In this document: positions 19,621 through 28,994 of the stretch, in pieces
Layout: the number at the start of each line of letters is the position of its first letter
Numbering within the stretch: the first letter of the stretch is position 1
The notes under the pieces: generated by a model
Seen by the model: the letters and a program-made list of their open reading frames with translations, nothing else
Database searches by the model: none
What the model was told of the DNA's origin: nothing
Position numbers and translations under genes: made by a program
NCBI GenBank assembly: GCA_031292625.1
Contig: JARLGU010000030.1
Location: forward strand, 1-64,000
Source of the DNA: Capsulimonadaceae bacterium
GTDB taxonomy: Bacteria > Armatimonadota > Armatimonadia > Armatimonadales > Capsulimonadaceae
DNA length: 64,000 nucleotides
Reading direction: 5' to 3'

Positions 19621-21426
19621 ATGATCACTCCCTACGATGAGGCGATCATCGCCTTCTACTTTGTCTTTGTCTTGACCGTCGGCCTGTTGTTTAAGCGCCT
19701 CAGCAAGAGCACCTCGGATTACTTTCGCGCGGGCGGCGCGATGCCCTGGTGGATCACCGGGACGTCCGCATGGATCGCGGGGTTTAGCGCATGGACGTTC
19801 ACGGGCGCCGCGGGCAAGGTCTACGAGACGGGGTCGCTCGTGCTGGTGCTCTATTACGCCAACGTATTGGGGCTCGCAATGGTCTACCTGTACACGTGCA
19901 CGCGCTTTCGACGTCTACGCGTTGTGACGTGGATGGAGGCCGTTCGCGCGCGCTACGGCAAGGATACGGAGCAGTTCTATACTTGGATCAAGCTGCCTCT
20001 TCTCCTGCTCTTCTCCGGTGTCGGCCTCAATGCCATCGGCGTGTTCATTTCGTCGGTCTTTCACGTGCAGATTCAGCCGGTCCTGGTCATCCTCGGAGTC
20101 GCGGTTACGATCGTGGCCGTCACGGGCGGGGCGTTTGCAGTGCTGGCGAGCGACTTCGTACAGATGTTTCTTGTAATGACGATCACCCTGGTGGTCGCTT
20201 ACCTTACCCTGCATTTGCCGCAGGTCGGCGGGATCGAAAACCTGTTGCGTCACGTTCCGTCAAGGCATTTCCACTGGACCGAGATCGCGCGTCCGGAACT
20301 GCTGACCCTGTGGGGGTTGGTTATGATCTGGAACGGTCTGGCGGCCGGGAACAACGTAGAAAACGCGACGATGTACCTGATGGCGAAGAGCGACCGCGAC
20401 GCGAAACGGATGGTGCTCATTCCACTGATCGGTTCAATCGCCGGTCCGCTGATCTGGTTTATCCCATCAATGGCCGCGACGATCGTCCACCCGAATCTGG
20501 CGGCGGAATTTCCGCTCCTCAAGAGCCCGCACGAAGCCGCGTTCGTCGCGATGTGCATGGACGTGCTGCCGAAAGGCCTGATCGGGTTGTTGATCTGCGC
20601 CATGCTCGGCGCAACCCTTACGAGCATGGATGCCGGTCTCAACAAGGGCGCGGGCGTCTTCGTGAGAAGTTTCTACTTGCCGGTTCTAAACCCGGCGTGT
20701 CCCGAAAAGAAACTGTTGCTTGTCAGTAAGACGACCACGCTCGTTTTCGGCGCGATCATCGTCTTCTTCGCGGTCGAGTTCAGCCGATTCCGAACGATGG
20801 GGCTGTTCGACACGACCAACCTGCTCGCGGCCTGCCTCGGCGGCCCAATGATCGTGCCGCTTCTGTGGGGAATGTTCTTCAAGAAGACGCCAGCCTGGTC
20901 CGCCGCAACCACCACGGTGATCGGGTTCATTATCTCGCTGACCGTATACTTTACGTTTGATCCGGTTTGGTTCCAGCATCTCTGCGGTTGGGGCACGCTC
21001 AACAAAGATGAAGTGACGTTCTTGCAGCTCGGAGTCTCGGCGTTCGCGACAATCGTACCGTGCTCGCTATGGTTCTTTCTCACGAGCCGCTGGTACGACA
21101 AAAGCCCAGCCGAGCACAAAGACCGGGTGGACGAGTTGTTCACGCGCATGGACACGCCCGTCAACGTCACAAGCGAGGGCGTACAGAATCTGGATCATGC
21201 AATTTACGGTCTTCTCGGCGGGCTGTGCCTGGCGTTCGGAGGATTCATTCTGCTGCTCACGGCGATCCCGAATAACCTGACAGGGCGACTCTGCTTCGTC
21301 TTCTGCGGAGGCGTCGTTGTTATCGCGGGGACGATCCTGACGTCAATTTCGCGCAAGCTGGCCGTCGCCGCGGCCGCGCGTCCGGTAGGCGTCGCGGAGA
21401 TTGCGCCTACGGGTTCGACCGTGTAG
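19621..21426 (+). CDS. SSS-family sodium/solute symporter
   Basis: This 601-residue integral membrane protein shows about 13-14 hydrophobic segments and begins with the SSS pattern DYFRAGGAMPWWITGTSAWIAGFSAWTFTG, as in SGLT-like transporters. It probably imports a sugar or oligosaccharide with Na+ across the inner membrane. It lies between the hydroxyacid dehydrogenase and the GH127 enzyme, so the cargo is likely a product of arabinan or xylan breakdown. The specificity is inferred only from context. Confidence 0.88.
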   Translation: MITPYDEAIIAFYFVFVLTVGLLFKRLSKSTSDYFRAGGAMPWWITGTSAWIAGFSAWTFTGAAGKVYETGSLVLVLYYANVLGLAMVYLYTCTRFRRLRVVTWMEAVRARYGKDTEQFYTWIKLPLLLLFSGVGLNAIGVFISSVFHVQIQPVLVILGVAVTIVAVTGGAFAVLASDFVQMFLVMTITLVVAYLTLHLPQVGGIENLLRHVPSRHFHWTEIARPELLTLWGLVMIWNGLAAGNNVENATMYLMAKSDRDAKRMVLIPLIGSIAGPLIWFIPSMAATIVHPNLAAEFPLLKSPHEAAFVAMCMDVLPKGLIGLLICAMLGATLTSMDAGLNKGAGVFVRSFYLPVLNPACPEKKLLLVSKTTTLVFGAIIVFFAVEFSRFRTMGLFDTTNLLAACLGGPMIVPLLWGMFFKKTPAWSAATTTVIGFIISLTVYFTFDPVWFQHLCGWGTLNKDEVTFLQLGVSAFATIVPCSLWFFLTSRWYDKSPAEHKDRVDELFTRMDTPVNVTSEGVQNLDHAIYGLLGGLCLAFGGFILLLTAIPNNLTGRLCFVFCGGVVVIAGTILTSISRKLAVAAAARPVGVAEIAPTGSTV

Positions 21427-21475
21427 GCAAGCTCTTGGATCACGCTCACTTGTACGTTCAAATCATAAGGTTAAG

Positions 21476-23449
21476 ATGACGGAGCATGAGGCTCTGGCCA
21501 TCAAACAGGGTCATCAATCAATGCCAAGCGATCAATTAGACGGTTTGCCCGCGGGGCGGTGCAAGCTGCTCCCAAGTCCGTTCCAAAACCGATTCGAGCT
21601 GAATCGCGCCTACGTCGGCAGCCTTCAAACCGCAAACCTTCTGCGGCCTTACCTATTCGAGGCAGGCCTCTGGAGCTACTCCGGCTCATTTGGCACCACG
21701 ATTGGAGCAAAGGCGCTCGATGGACCTGAGACATGGCACTGGGGCTGGGAATCGATCACCTGTCAGTTGCGCGGCCACATTCTTGGCCATTGGATGTCGG
21801 CGGCAGCCCACATATGCGCGCAGTGCGTCGATCCGGAGCTTGCCGGCAAGCTCACCCGCGTTGTCGCGGAACTCGCCCGCTGCCAAAAAGCCAACGGCGG
21901 CGAATGGGCGGGACCATTTCCAGAAGCCTATCTGCAACGAATCGCGATAGGCGAAAACGTCTGGGCGCCCCAATATACGCTTCACAAGCTGTTGATGGGC
22001 TTGCTCGACACGTATCTGGTCACGCACAACAACGAAGCGCTGACCGTGTTGACCAAATTCGCAAGCTGGTTTTACCGGTGGAGCGGGCAATATGACCGGG
22101 ATCAGTTCGACGACATTCTCGATTTTGAGACAGGAGGAATGCTCGAAATCTGGGCCGCGCTGTATGTTATTACGGGCGCTCAAGAACACAAAGAGCTGAT
22201 CGATCGCTATGATCGCCGGCGCTTCTTCGACCGGCTGTTGGCAGGCGACGATGTTCTTACGAACAAACACGCAAACACCCAAATCCCCGAAATCCTCGGA
22301 GCGGCCCGCGCGTGGGAGGCGACAGGCGACAGCCGGTACAGACGCATCGTCGAGGCGTTCTGGGACGCCGCAGTCACTCAACGCTGCACGTATTGCACGG
22401 GCGGCTCATCGTGCGGCGAAGTTTGGCAGCCTGCGGGCGTGCTCTCGCCCCGCCTCCACGAGCCGCACGAACACTGCACGGTTTACAACATGATGCGCCT
22501 CGCACAGTTCCTCTACCGGTGGACGGGAGACGACAAATACGCGGATTACTGGGAACGCAACTACCTGAACGCTATCCTCGCGCAGCAAAACGCGGACACG
22601 GGGATGGTCTCTTACTTCCTTCCGCTCGCGCCCGGAAGCAAGAAAACATGGGGATCGCCAACCGAAGATTTCTGGTGCTGCCACGGCTCTCTGATGCAAG
22701 CGCATTCCGCTTGCGATCAGGCGCTCGTGTTTCAAAAGGGCGCCGGGGAGATAGTCGTGAGCCAGTACTTGCCGTCCGTCAGCGAATGGACCGTCGCCGG
22801 CAACGCCATTTCGATACGCATCACGCAGGATACGCAACAGGGCCTCAGCGCCGGCCAATTGTTCACTACCGAGGGGCACAATGCGATCCAGCATATCCAC
22901 AACGCGCCGATTCCCGCGCGTCGTCCGACCGGGTATGTCCACGATATATCCATCAAAGCCACGGCCGCGACTGAGTTCACGCTGAGCCTGCGGGTTCCGC
23001 GGTGGGTCAGCGCCGAACCTACCATCATCGTAAATGGCGAGATCCTGGATAACATGGAACGGAGAGGTACCCGTATCGAGCTGCATCGGGCATGGACGAA
23101 CGACACCGTGCGCGTGATCTTTCCCGCAGCGCTTGCGGTGCAACCCATGCCGGACCGCCCGGATGCCGTGGCCTTCATGGATGGCCCGCTCGTACTCGCG
23201 GGCCTCGTCGATCATGAGCTAACCTTGAATGGCGATCCCAACCACCCCGAGACCATGCTCATACCTGACCGGGAGCGGCGACATGGTTGGTGGAACACCG
23301 GCTATTACCGAACCCAAAACCAGCCAGTGGGATTTCGGTTCGTTCCTTTGCTCGATATCCGGGACGAGGTCTATACCGTCTACTTCCCGGTCAGAGACCT
23401 GCCTATTGAAGGGCAGGTCCCCAACACGCGATCCGAGCGAATTGCGTGA
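21476..23449 (+). CDS. GH127/GH146-like beta-L-arabinofuranosidase
   Basis: This 657-residue protein matches the former DUF1680 family, retaining enzymes that use a cysteine nucleophile held by zinc. The helical (alpha/alpha)6 domain covers about 20-430, with CTYCTGG (304 on), E332-x-C334 in HEHCTVYN, and C401-C402 in FWCCHGS, the positions expected to form the Zn-Cys site. The FWCC form is closer to GH146 than to the CxCC of HypBA1. Beta-sandwich domains follow. No signal peptide is seen. The longest frame begins at 21401 inside the symporter gene, but ATG 21476 has AAGG at 5 bases. It probably removes beta-L-arabinofuranose from imported oligosaccharides. Confidence 0.85.
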   Translation: MTEHEALAIKQGHQSMPSDQLDGLPAGRCKLLPSPFQNRFELNRAYVGSLQTANLLRPYLFEAGLWSYSGSFGTTIGAKALDGPETWHWGWESITCQLRGHILGHWMSAAAHICAQCVDPELAGKLTRVVAELARCQKANGGEWAGPFPEAYLQRIAIGENVWAPQYTLHKLLMGLLDTYLVTHNNEALTVLTKFASWFYRWSGQYDRDQFDDILDFETGGMLEIWAALYVITGAQEHKELIDRYDRRRFFDRLLAGDDVLTNKHANTQIPEILGAARAWEATGDSRYRRIVEAFWDAAVTQRCTYCTGGSSCGEVWQPAGVLSPRLHEPHEHCTVYNMMRLAQFLYRWTGDDKYADYWERNYLNAILAQQNADTGMVSYFLPLAPGSKKTWGSPTEDFWCCHGSLMQAHSACDQALVFQKGAGEIVVSQYLPSVSEWTVAGNAISIRITQDTQQGLSAGQLFTTEGHNAIQHIHNAPIPARRPTGYVHDISIKATAATEFTLSLRVPRWVSAEPTIIVNGEILDNMERRGTRIELHRAWTNDTVRVIFPAALAVQPMPDRPDAVAFMDGPLVLAGLVDHELTLNGDPNHPETMLIPDRERRHGWWNTGYYRTQNQPVGFRFVPLLDIRDEVYTVYFPVRDLPIEGQVPNTRSERIA

Positions 23450-23452
23450 GAT

Positions 23453-23779
23453 CTACAGGCGGATCCAGACGCCGACTGACGCCCCGCCATGATAAGGATG
23501 GGCGACACGCCACCAGTGAGGGTGGCTATAGTACCAATCCCACGTATACCAGGTGTATCCTGGACCGGGAGAATATCCCATCGGGCCAGGTCCGCGATGA
23601 TACCAGGTCCGATGATGCCAACCGCCTCCGTGCTCATAGTAGCGTCCCGGTCCCCCGTCGTATGCGTGGCCGTGACCATGATGCCATTCGTCAGCGCCGG
23701 CAACCTTTCCCGTCCCAAGAACCAGCGCCGGCAATACCGCGGCACTCACTGCAAGTGCGGCAATCCATCGAAGTCTCAT
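23453..23779 (-). CDS. Small secreted His/Gly/Trp/Tyr-rich protein
   Basis: This 108-residue protein has a signal peptide (to about residue 28, LVLGTGKVAGA) and a mature part dominated by His, Gly, Tyr and Trp (HHGHGHAYDGG, WHHRTWYHRG, WYTWDWYYSHPHWW). It may bind metal or belong to the cell surface, but no family is recognised. ATG 23779 follows AAAGGG; an in-frame TTG lies two codons upstream. Its stop is 3 bases from the convergent GH127 stop. Confidence 0.6.
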   Translation of the reverse strand: MRLRWIAALAVSAAVLPALVLGTGKVAGADEWHHGHGHAYDGGPGRYYEHGGGWHHRTWYHRGPGPMGYSPGPGYTWYTWDWYYSHPHWWRVAHPYHGGASVGVWIRL

Positions 23780-24068
23780 TGGCAATGCCCTTTCTTGTCG
23801 TCAAAGCCAGAAGACTGGCGTCGAAGACAGGTTCCACGGCCTGCGCCGCCCCGCGGCGTACGGCCTCGAAGAGTTATTCCCATAATGCGGCCATATTAGC
23901 GCGCGCAAACTGCACGATCGCCAAAGGTCCTCTCAGTCCGTCTGCTAAAGCCCCGCGCTTGATTTGCCGATAATCGACATGAGCAGATCCGCGCGTGGTT
24001 CCGGCATACGGCACGCGCACGCCGGGGCACGGGCGAGTTCGTCCTCGCAGGGACAGGAGACAATTCGG

Positions 24069-25280
24069 ATGGCAACATTCACGTACGATGCCGTGGACTC
24101 GATGGGACATGCCGTTAAGGGAACCATCGAAGCGGACAACGAGCAACTGGTGCTGACGCGGCTGCACGAGCAGCATTTTCATATCGTCAACATTCAGGAA
24201 GGAAAAGCGAGCGCGTTCGCGAACACGTTCACGAAGAGAACCGGCAAAGTGAAATTGCAGGCGCAGGTGATTTTCTCGCGCCAGTTCGCAACCATGATCA
24301 ATGCCGGCATCAGCATGATCAAATGCCTCGACATTCTGGAGAGTCAGACGCGCGACCAAGCCCTCGAGGAAACGATCTCACAGATTCGCCGCGATGTCAA
24401 AGAGGGCATGACTCTCACCGATGCGATGAGCAAGCATCCCCAGGTCTTCTCCAAACTTTACATCAATATGATCCGCGCGGCGGAAATTGGCGGGATTCTC
24501 GATACGATCCTGGATAGATTGGCAGGATTTCTTGAGAAGGAACTGGAAATTAAGGGAAAGGTCAAATCGGCGCTGATGTATCCGGTCCTGGTGATGATCT
24601 TCGCCTTATTGGTGGTTGCGGCGCTGTTCGTCGTCGTTTTGCCCAAGTTCAAAGAGATATTCGACTCGATGAACGTCGAGATGCCTCCGGCAACCGCGTT
24701 TCTGTTTGCGGCAAGCGACTGGATGTGCAACTACTGGTACCTGCTGCCAGTCATCGGAGGCGCGGCCTATGTTGCATACCGATGGTACGCGAAAACACCG
24801 CAAGGTGCGTTCAATATCGACGCGCTCAAGCTCAAGATACCGATCGCCGGTGAGCTTGTCCTGAAGATGTCGATCTCGCGATTCGCGAGAACTTTTGGCA
24901 CGCTCCTTGCATCTGGCGTCCCGATGATGCGCTCGCTGGAGATCATCGGTGAAACATCGGGTAACATTGTAATTGCGGACGCGATTAATAAGACACGCAA
25001 TTCGATCCGCGAAGGTCAGAAAATTAGCCAGCCGCTCGCGCTGAGCGGTCTGTTCCCGCCAATGGTCACCCACATGATCGACGTCGGCGAGGAGACAGGC
25101 CTTCTGTCCGAAATGTTGCTTAAGGTGTCCGACTTCTACGATCAGGAGGTCGACGCCATGATCAAGGGGTTGACATCCCTGATCGAGCCTTTGCTGATCT
25201 CGTTTATGGGCTTCGTAGTCGGGTTCATTGCGATCTCGGTTATGTCGCCAATCTTCAAACTCGTTAGTTCGATACGTTGA
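24069..25280 (+). CDS. Type II secretion / type IV pilus inner-membrane protein (PilC/GspF)
   Basis: This 403-residue protein has the two repeated T2SSF cytoplasmic helical domains (about 65-190 and 270-395), each followed by a membrane segment (ALMYPVLVMIFALLVVAALF, and LISFMGFVVGFIAISVMSP at the end). FSRQFATMINAGISMIKCL and FARTFGTLLASGVPMMRSL are the matching repeat starts. It anchors the assembly ATPase under the pilus or pseudopilus. ATG 24069, preceded by AGGAGA, replaces the longer frame from 23964. No other pilus genes lie beside it, though DUF1559 pseudopilins nearby are possible clients. Confidence 0.93.
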   Translation: MATFTYDAVDSMGHAVKGTIEADNEQLVLTRLHEQHFHIVNIQEGKASAFANTFTKRTGKVKLQAQVIFSRQFATMINAGISMIKCLDILESQTRDQALEETISQIRRDVKEGMTLTDAMSKHPQVFSKLYINMIRAAEIGGILDTILDRLAGFLEKELEIKGKVKSALMYPVLVMIFALLVVAALFVVVLPKFKEIFDSMNVEMPPATAFLFAASDWMCNYWYLLPVIGGAAYVAYRWYAKTPQGAFNIDALKLKIPIAGELVLKMSISRFARTFGTLLASGVPMMRSLEIIGETSGNIVIADAINKTRNSIREGQKISQPLALSGLFPPMVTHMIDVGEETGLLSEMLLKVSDFYDQEVDAMIKGLTSLIEPLLISFMGFVVGFIAISVMSPIFKLVSSIR

Positions 25281-25335
25281 CACTGCTCCGCGCTCTTGCA
25301 GTGCCGGCGGCACTTTCAAGAGCGTGGACTCATTA

Positions 25336-26658
25336 ATGGAAAACAACGAGGCGATCAACGCGCCCCGCGATACGGGTTTGACGGCCCGGCAGGAAGAAGA
25401 AGCCCGCACCAAAAGACTGCTCGAGCGCTACAGCGCCCGCAAGGATGCGGCTGCGCGCGACGCTCTTGTCGAACAGTATCGCCCGCTCGTCGAAAAGTTG
25501 GCGCGTCGCTTTACGCCCACCGGCATCCCGATTGAAGATCTGGTGCAGGAAGGCTATATCGGCCTACTGCACGCAATCGACCACTTTGACGTCTCCAAGA
25601 ACGTCAAGTTCATCACCTACGCAACCCACTGCGTCGGTGGACATCTGCGTCATTATCTGCGAGACCGCGGCCAGATCATCAAAGAGCCTGCATGGCTGCA
25701 AGAGCTCAGCCAACGCGTCCGGCGCGCAACGGACGCCCTTGTCCAGTCGCTTGGCCGCCAGCCGAACAGCGCGGAAATCGCCGAACTCGTCGGGCTAACC
25801 GAAGACGTCATCCGGCAGGTTGAGTCCACCAGGCCCCTCTTCAGCGTCGCATCGCTCGATGAATCGTTCGATGACGGCTCCCGCACGCTCGCGGAAACCG
25901 ATGCCGTCGCGACATCCGGAAATGCCTCAAACAGCGATGAGTTTGCGTCGTTTGAGTTGCCGATCGAAGAGAAAGTCGTCCTCGAGGCCGCTCTCAAGCG
26001 CCTTAAGGACCTTGAACAGAGGGTTGTGTATCTGTTCTACTACGACGACCGCAGCCAGACGGAAATCGCGCGTGAACTGGGCATCTCGAATAACTACGTC
26101 TCGCATATCCTAAAAAACAGCGCGCGGAAACTTCAGCAAATGTACCGCAGCGAAGCAGTGCGCGAGGCGGCGCTTCAGTACGAGCGGCAGTGCGTGCGCC
26201 TGGTTGCCGCGCAAAACCAGCGCAGCGCCGAAGTCGAGGAGATCCCTTCATCGATCGTCGATCCCGTAACCGGGCTCTACTCACGCAACTATTTCGAAGC
26301 GCGGCTCGACGAAGAACTGAGCCGCGCAATGCGCCATGACCTGCAACTCGCCGTCGTTCGCGTCAAACTGGGTTCGGATCTTCCGGAAGCCAACCTCTTT
26401 GCCCATGTCGGCCAGACGATCAAGCAGACCGTGCGCAAAATGGATATTGTCGCCCGCACGGACAACTTCGAGATCGCAGCGCTTCTTCCGCACACTGGCG
26501 AGTCTCGCGCCGTCGTTCTCCAACGGTTGAACGCGCGCCTTGAGCTGCTCGAAGCCGAATTCCCGCACCGATTCACGTACACGATCGGCTCCGCCGCCTA
26601 TCCCGAATTCCGCAAACGCTCGGAAATCTTCGATGCCGCCGCGCCCGCAATTATCTAA
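25336..26658 (+). CDS. Sigma-70 family factor fused to a degenerate GGDEF domain
   Basis: This 440-residue protein begins as a group 3 sigma factor: region 2 (about 40-110, IEDLVQEGYIGLLHAIDHFD), region 3 (about 115-180) and region 4 with its helix-turn-helix (about 235-285, QTEIARELGISNNYVSHILK). After a charged linker, residues about 320-435 align with diguanylate cyclase domains: DPVTGLYSRNYFEARLDEEL matches the usual start, and IGSAAYPEF the usual end. The active-site signature is lost, reading RTDNFEIAALLP where RYGGDEFxxLLP is expected, so catalysis is unlikely and nucleotide sensing or dimerisation is possible. ATG 25336 is used; GTG 25324 is an alternative. It lies 55 bases after the PilC gene, perhaps in one operon. 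Confidence 0.88.
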   Translation: MENNEAINAPRDTGLTARQEEEARTKRLLERYSARKDAAARDALVEQYRPLVEKLARRFTPTGIPIEDLVQEGYIGLLHAIDHFDVSKNVKFITYATHCVGGHLRHYLRDRGQIIKEPAWLQELSQRVRRATDALVQSLGRQPNSAEIAELVGLTEDVIRQVESTRPLFSVASLDESFDDGSRTLAETDAVATSGNASNSDEFASFELPIEEKVVLEAALKRLKDLEQRVVYLFYYDDRSQTEIARELGISNNYVSHILKNSARKLQQMYRSEAVREAALQYERQCVRLVAAQNQRSAEVEEIPSSIVDPVTGLYSRNYFEARLDEELSRAMRHDLQLAVVRVKLGSDLPEANLFAHVGQTIKQTVRKMDIVARTDNFEIAALLPHTGESRAVVLQRLNARLELLEAEFPHRFTYTIGSAAYPEFRKRSEIFDAAAPAII

Positions 26659-26709
26659 GCCCAGCGGCAACGCTGGATCTCAGGAAAGGTCTTGTAAGAC
26701 GGCTTCCCG

Positions 26710-26925
26710 GCCGCCGTGGCCGTTTTTGAAAAAGGGCCGTCACAGCGCATTCACAGCTTGCCGATGTGCACTGGATCGGACGCTGGCGGCAAAAGGCCGT
26801 ACGCGTGTTGACGCGGTCTTGTCGATCGACGCAGTGAACGAGACGCGAGCAAAAAATCGCCCCGGCGGCACGAGCCGTCCTGAATCTTTCTCGCAAAACG
26901 CCATTGTATTACACACACTTTCAGA
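26710..26925 (+). repeat. Intergenic repeat, copy A
   Basis: About 215 bases match a second copy at 28995-29205 at roughly 80% identity by eye. Shared blocks include GCCGCCGTG, CGTTTTTGAAAA, GACGCTGGCGGCAAAAGGCC, GTTGACGC and CCGTCCTGAATCTTTCTCGC. Short inverted segments (CGGC..GCCG) suggest an RNA or MITE-like fold. Frames on both strands are short and lack start signals, so it is probably non-coding. Confidence 0.7.
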
Positions 26926-27042
26926 CCGGGAAATTTGGATGCCTTGCCGGAAACATAGACGTCCAGAACCCATAATGCTGCTCAAATAGAGGCTTCTTTC
27001 GGTCGGCGCTCGACGCTCCGAGGCGAATATTGTTCATGAACG

Positions 27043-27057
27043 CGAGAATGATTCTCG
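27043..27057 (+). promoter_or_regulatory. Fur-family-like operator
   Basis: CGAGAAT-g-ATTCTCG is a perfect 15-bp palindrome close to Fur/PerR-type boxes such as TGAGAATGATTCTCA. It lies 210 bases before the D-aminoacylase gene, downstream of repeat A. No iron gene is nearby, so function is uncertain. Confidence 0.4.
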
Positions 27058-27198
27058 TTTAGCGGCAACTTCCGGGTATCTTACTTCCTTACCAGTGGAG
27101 TCTTATACAAGCAATACGGAATGGGGCCAAGGATACGCCCAGGCCGTACGCAACTCGAACAAAGAATAATGAGAGCAGAACGGTTCGATGCGCGGCAA

Positions 27199-27237
27199 GG
27201 GGCCGGACTCAGGCTGGTTTGGGATACGTCCGGCCCT
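27199..27237 (+). other. Leader hairpin before the D-aminoacylase gene
   Basis: GGGCCGGAC and GTCCGGCCC form a strong 9-bp stem around a 19-base loop, ending 31 bases before the ATG. It lacks a T-run; it may modulate translation or stability. Confidence 0.4.
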
Positions 27238-27267
27238 GTAACCCCGGCGTAGGAAACCGAAAGACAC

Positions 27268-28899
27268 ATGGTGAACGAACCCGGCAAGCGACTTGTAGGC
27301 GACGCGCAGGCTGATTACGTCCTGACCGGCGGCACGGTCTACGATGGATTGGGCGGGCCGCCGGTTCAGTCCGACGTTGCAATCCGCGGCGATCGAATAG
27401 TTGACATTGCTTCCGGGCTGGCATCCAAGTATGCCGCGGCGCGACAGATCGATGTCACCGGACTGTCAGTCACCCCGGGCTTTATCGATATTCACACACA
27501 CTCGGATATTTCCGTTCTCGTCAATCCGCTCATGGAATCCAGCGTGCACCAGGGCGTGACCACCGAGGTCGTGGGCAACTGCGGCATGTCGATCGCATCG
27601 ACCCTGCCGACCGCCGAGTTCGCATTCGAGCGAAGCTGGCTGGAACGCAGCGGCCTTCAAATGACCTGGGGCTCGTTTGCCGGGTTTCTGCGCGCCGTCG
27701 AGGAGCAAGGCGTCGCGATCAATATCTGCTCGCAGACGGGGCACGGCACGCTCAGGAAGCAGGTGATCGGCGTGGATGACCGACCGCCTTCGCCCAGCGA
27801 GCTGACGCGCATGCAAAGCTTGGTCGAGTCGGCAATGAGCGACGGCGCGGTTGGGCTGAGCACGGGCCTCGAATACCTTCCTGGGGGCTACGCCAACCTG
27901 GACGAAATCGTGGCCTTGGCGTCAGTCGCCCACGCGGCAGGCGGATTCTACTCGTCGCATATCCGCAACGAAGGCGACACGCTGCTTGAATCGGTCGACG
28001 AAGCGATCGCGGTCGGGAAACGTACCGGGATTCCGGTCCAGGTATCGCACCTCAAAGCCGAAGGCCGCAAGAATTGGGGCAAGGTCTCTGCGGTTCTTCA
28101 GCACATGGACGACGCCCGCAAGGCGGGCTTCGACGTATTGACGGACCAGTATCCTTATACCGCGTTCATGACCGGTCTGCAGGTGGTGCTGCTGCCAAAA
28201 TGGGCGATGGCGGGAACCATCGACGATATGCTAGAGCGCTTGAGCAATTCGACGACGCGGACGCAGATACGCGATGAAATCCTGCGAAATCCGCCGGACT
28301 GGACCAAGATCCAGATCGCCGTGTCGCGCAAACGACGTGACACGCAGGGATTGACGCTTGAACGGCTTGGCGCACGAGAGGGTAAGCACCCGCTGGATGC
28401 CGCGCTGGACCTGCTGCTCGACGAAGGAGGCTGGCTTGCGGCCGCCCATTTCGCGCTGAGCGAAACGGACCTGGAAACCGTCCTGCGCGATCCGCACACG
28501 ATGATCGGCAGCGATGGCGTTTCGACGGCCCCGCGCGGGGCGCTTGCGGAAGATCAAACGCATCCACGCACCTACGGAACGTTTCCGCGCGTGCTGGCAT
28601 CGTGCGTTCGCGACCGTGGAATCATCCCGCTCGCCGAAGCTATCCGGCGTATGACAAGCCTGCCCGCGGGGCGCATCGGCCTGCGGGACCGAGGACGGCT
28701 GGCGGTAGGCATGAAGGCGGACGTGACCGTGTTTAAGGCCGGGGAGATCGCTGACGTTGCGACGTTCGAAACGCCGCATAAGTTCGCGGTCGGCATCGAG
28801 TACGTATTCGTAAACGGGCGGATTGCGCTCGAAAACGGCGTCCAACGGGACGTCCGTCCCGGCCGGGTGCTGCGGAGAGAAAACGGGGCGGTAGCGTAG
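27268..28899 (+). CDS. N-acyl-D-amino-acid deacylase (amidohydrolase family)
   Basis: This 543-residue metallo-amidohydrolase hydrolyses N-acyl-D-amino acids or related D-dipeptides. The metal motif is HTHSD after GFIDI (about residue 75), with VGNCG, SSHIRNEG and VSHLKAEGRKNWG providing further ligands, and GSDGVSTAPRGALAEDQTHPRTYGTFPRVLA is the characteristic C-terminal block. The beta-sandwich halves at both ends (DYVLTGGTVYDG and GMKADVTVFK) are intact. No signal peptide is present. AGGA lies about 12 bases before the ATG. Intergenic repeats flank the gene on both sides. It may recycle D-amino-acid compounds from cell walls. Confidence 0.9.
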   Translation: MVNEPGKRLVGDAQADYVLTGGTVYDGLGGPPVQSDVAIRGDRIVDIASGLASKYAAARQIDVTGLSVTPGFIDIHTHSDISVLVNPLMESSVHQGVTTEVVGNCGMSIASTLPTAEFAFERSWLERSGLQMTWGSFAGFLRAVEEQGVAINICSQTGHGTLRKQVIGVDDRPPSPSELTRMQSLVESAMSDGAVGLSTGLEYLPGGYANLDEIVALASVAHAAGGFYSSHIRNEGDTLLESVDEAIAVGKRTGIPVQVSHLKAEGRKNWGKVSAVLQHMDDARKAGFDVLTDQYPYTAFMTGLQVVLLPKWAMAGTIDDMLERLSNSTTRTQIRDEILRNPPDWTKIQIAVSRKRRDTQGLTLERLGAREGKHPLDAALDLLLDEGGWLAAAHFALSETDLETVLRDPHTMIGSDGVSTAPRGALAEDQTHPRTYGTFPRVLASCVRDRGIIPLAEAIRRMTSLPAGRIGLRDRGRLAVGMKADVTVFKAGEIADVATFETPHKFAVGIEYVFVNGRIALENGVQRDVRPGRVLRRENGAVA

Positions 28900-28994
28900 T
28901 CTGATTGAGCGACGATAATCGATTGGGACTTTCGCTTGCTTTGCGTTAAGCGAGTGGTAACCCTAGATTGTGCAGGACTTAGGAACGCTCTTTC

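Noticed and set aside
26710-26925. Cobalamin, c-di-GMP, c-di-AMP or TPP riboswitch
   Set aside because: None of the conserved boxes of these classes is present in either copy of the repeat.
26740-26985. Small protein family encoded on the minus strand of the repeats
   Set aside because: Both copies show a similar frame (FAASVRS and GRLVPPG), but the plus strand is equally open and equally conserved; no start signals are present, so DNA or RNA conservation explains it better.
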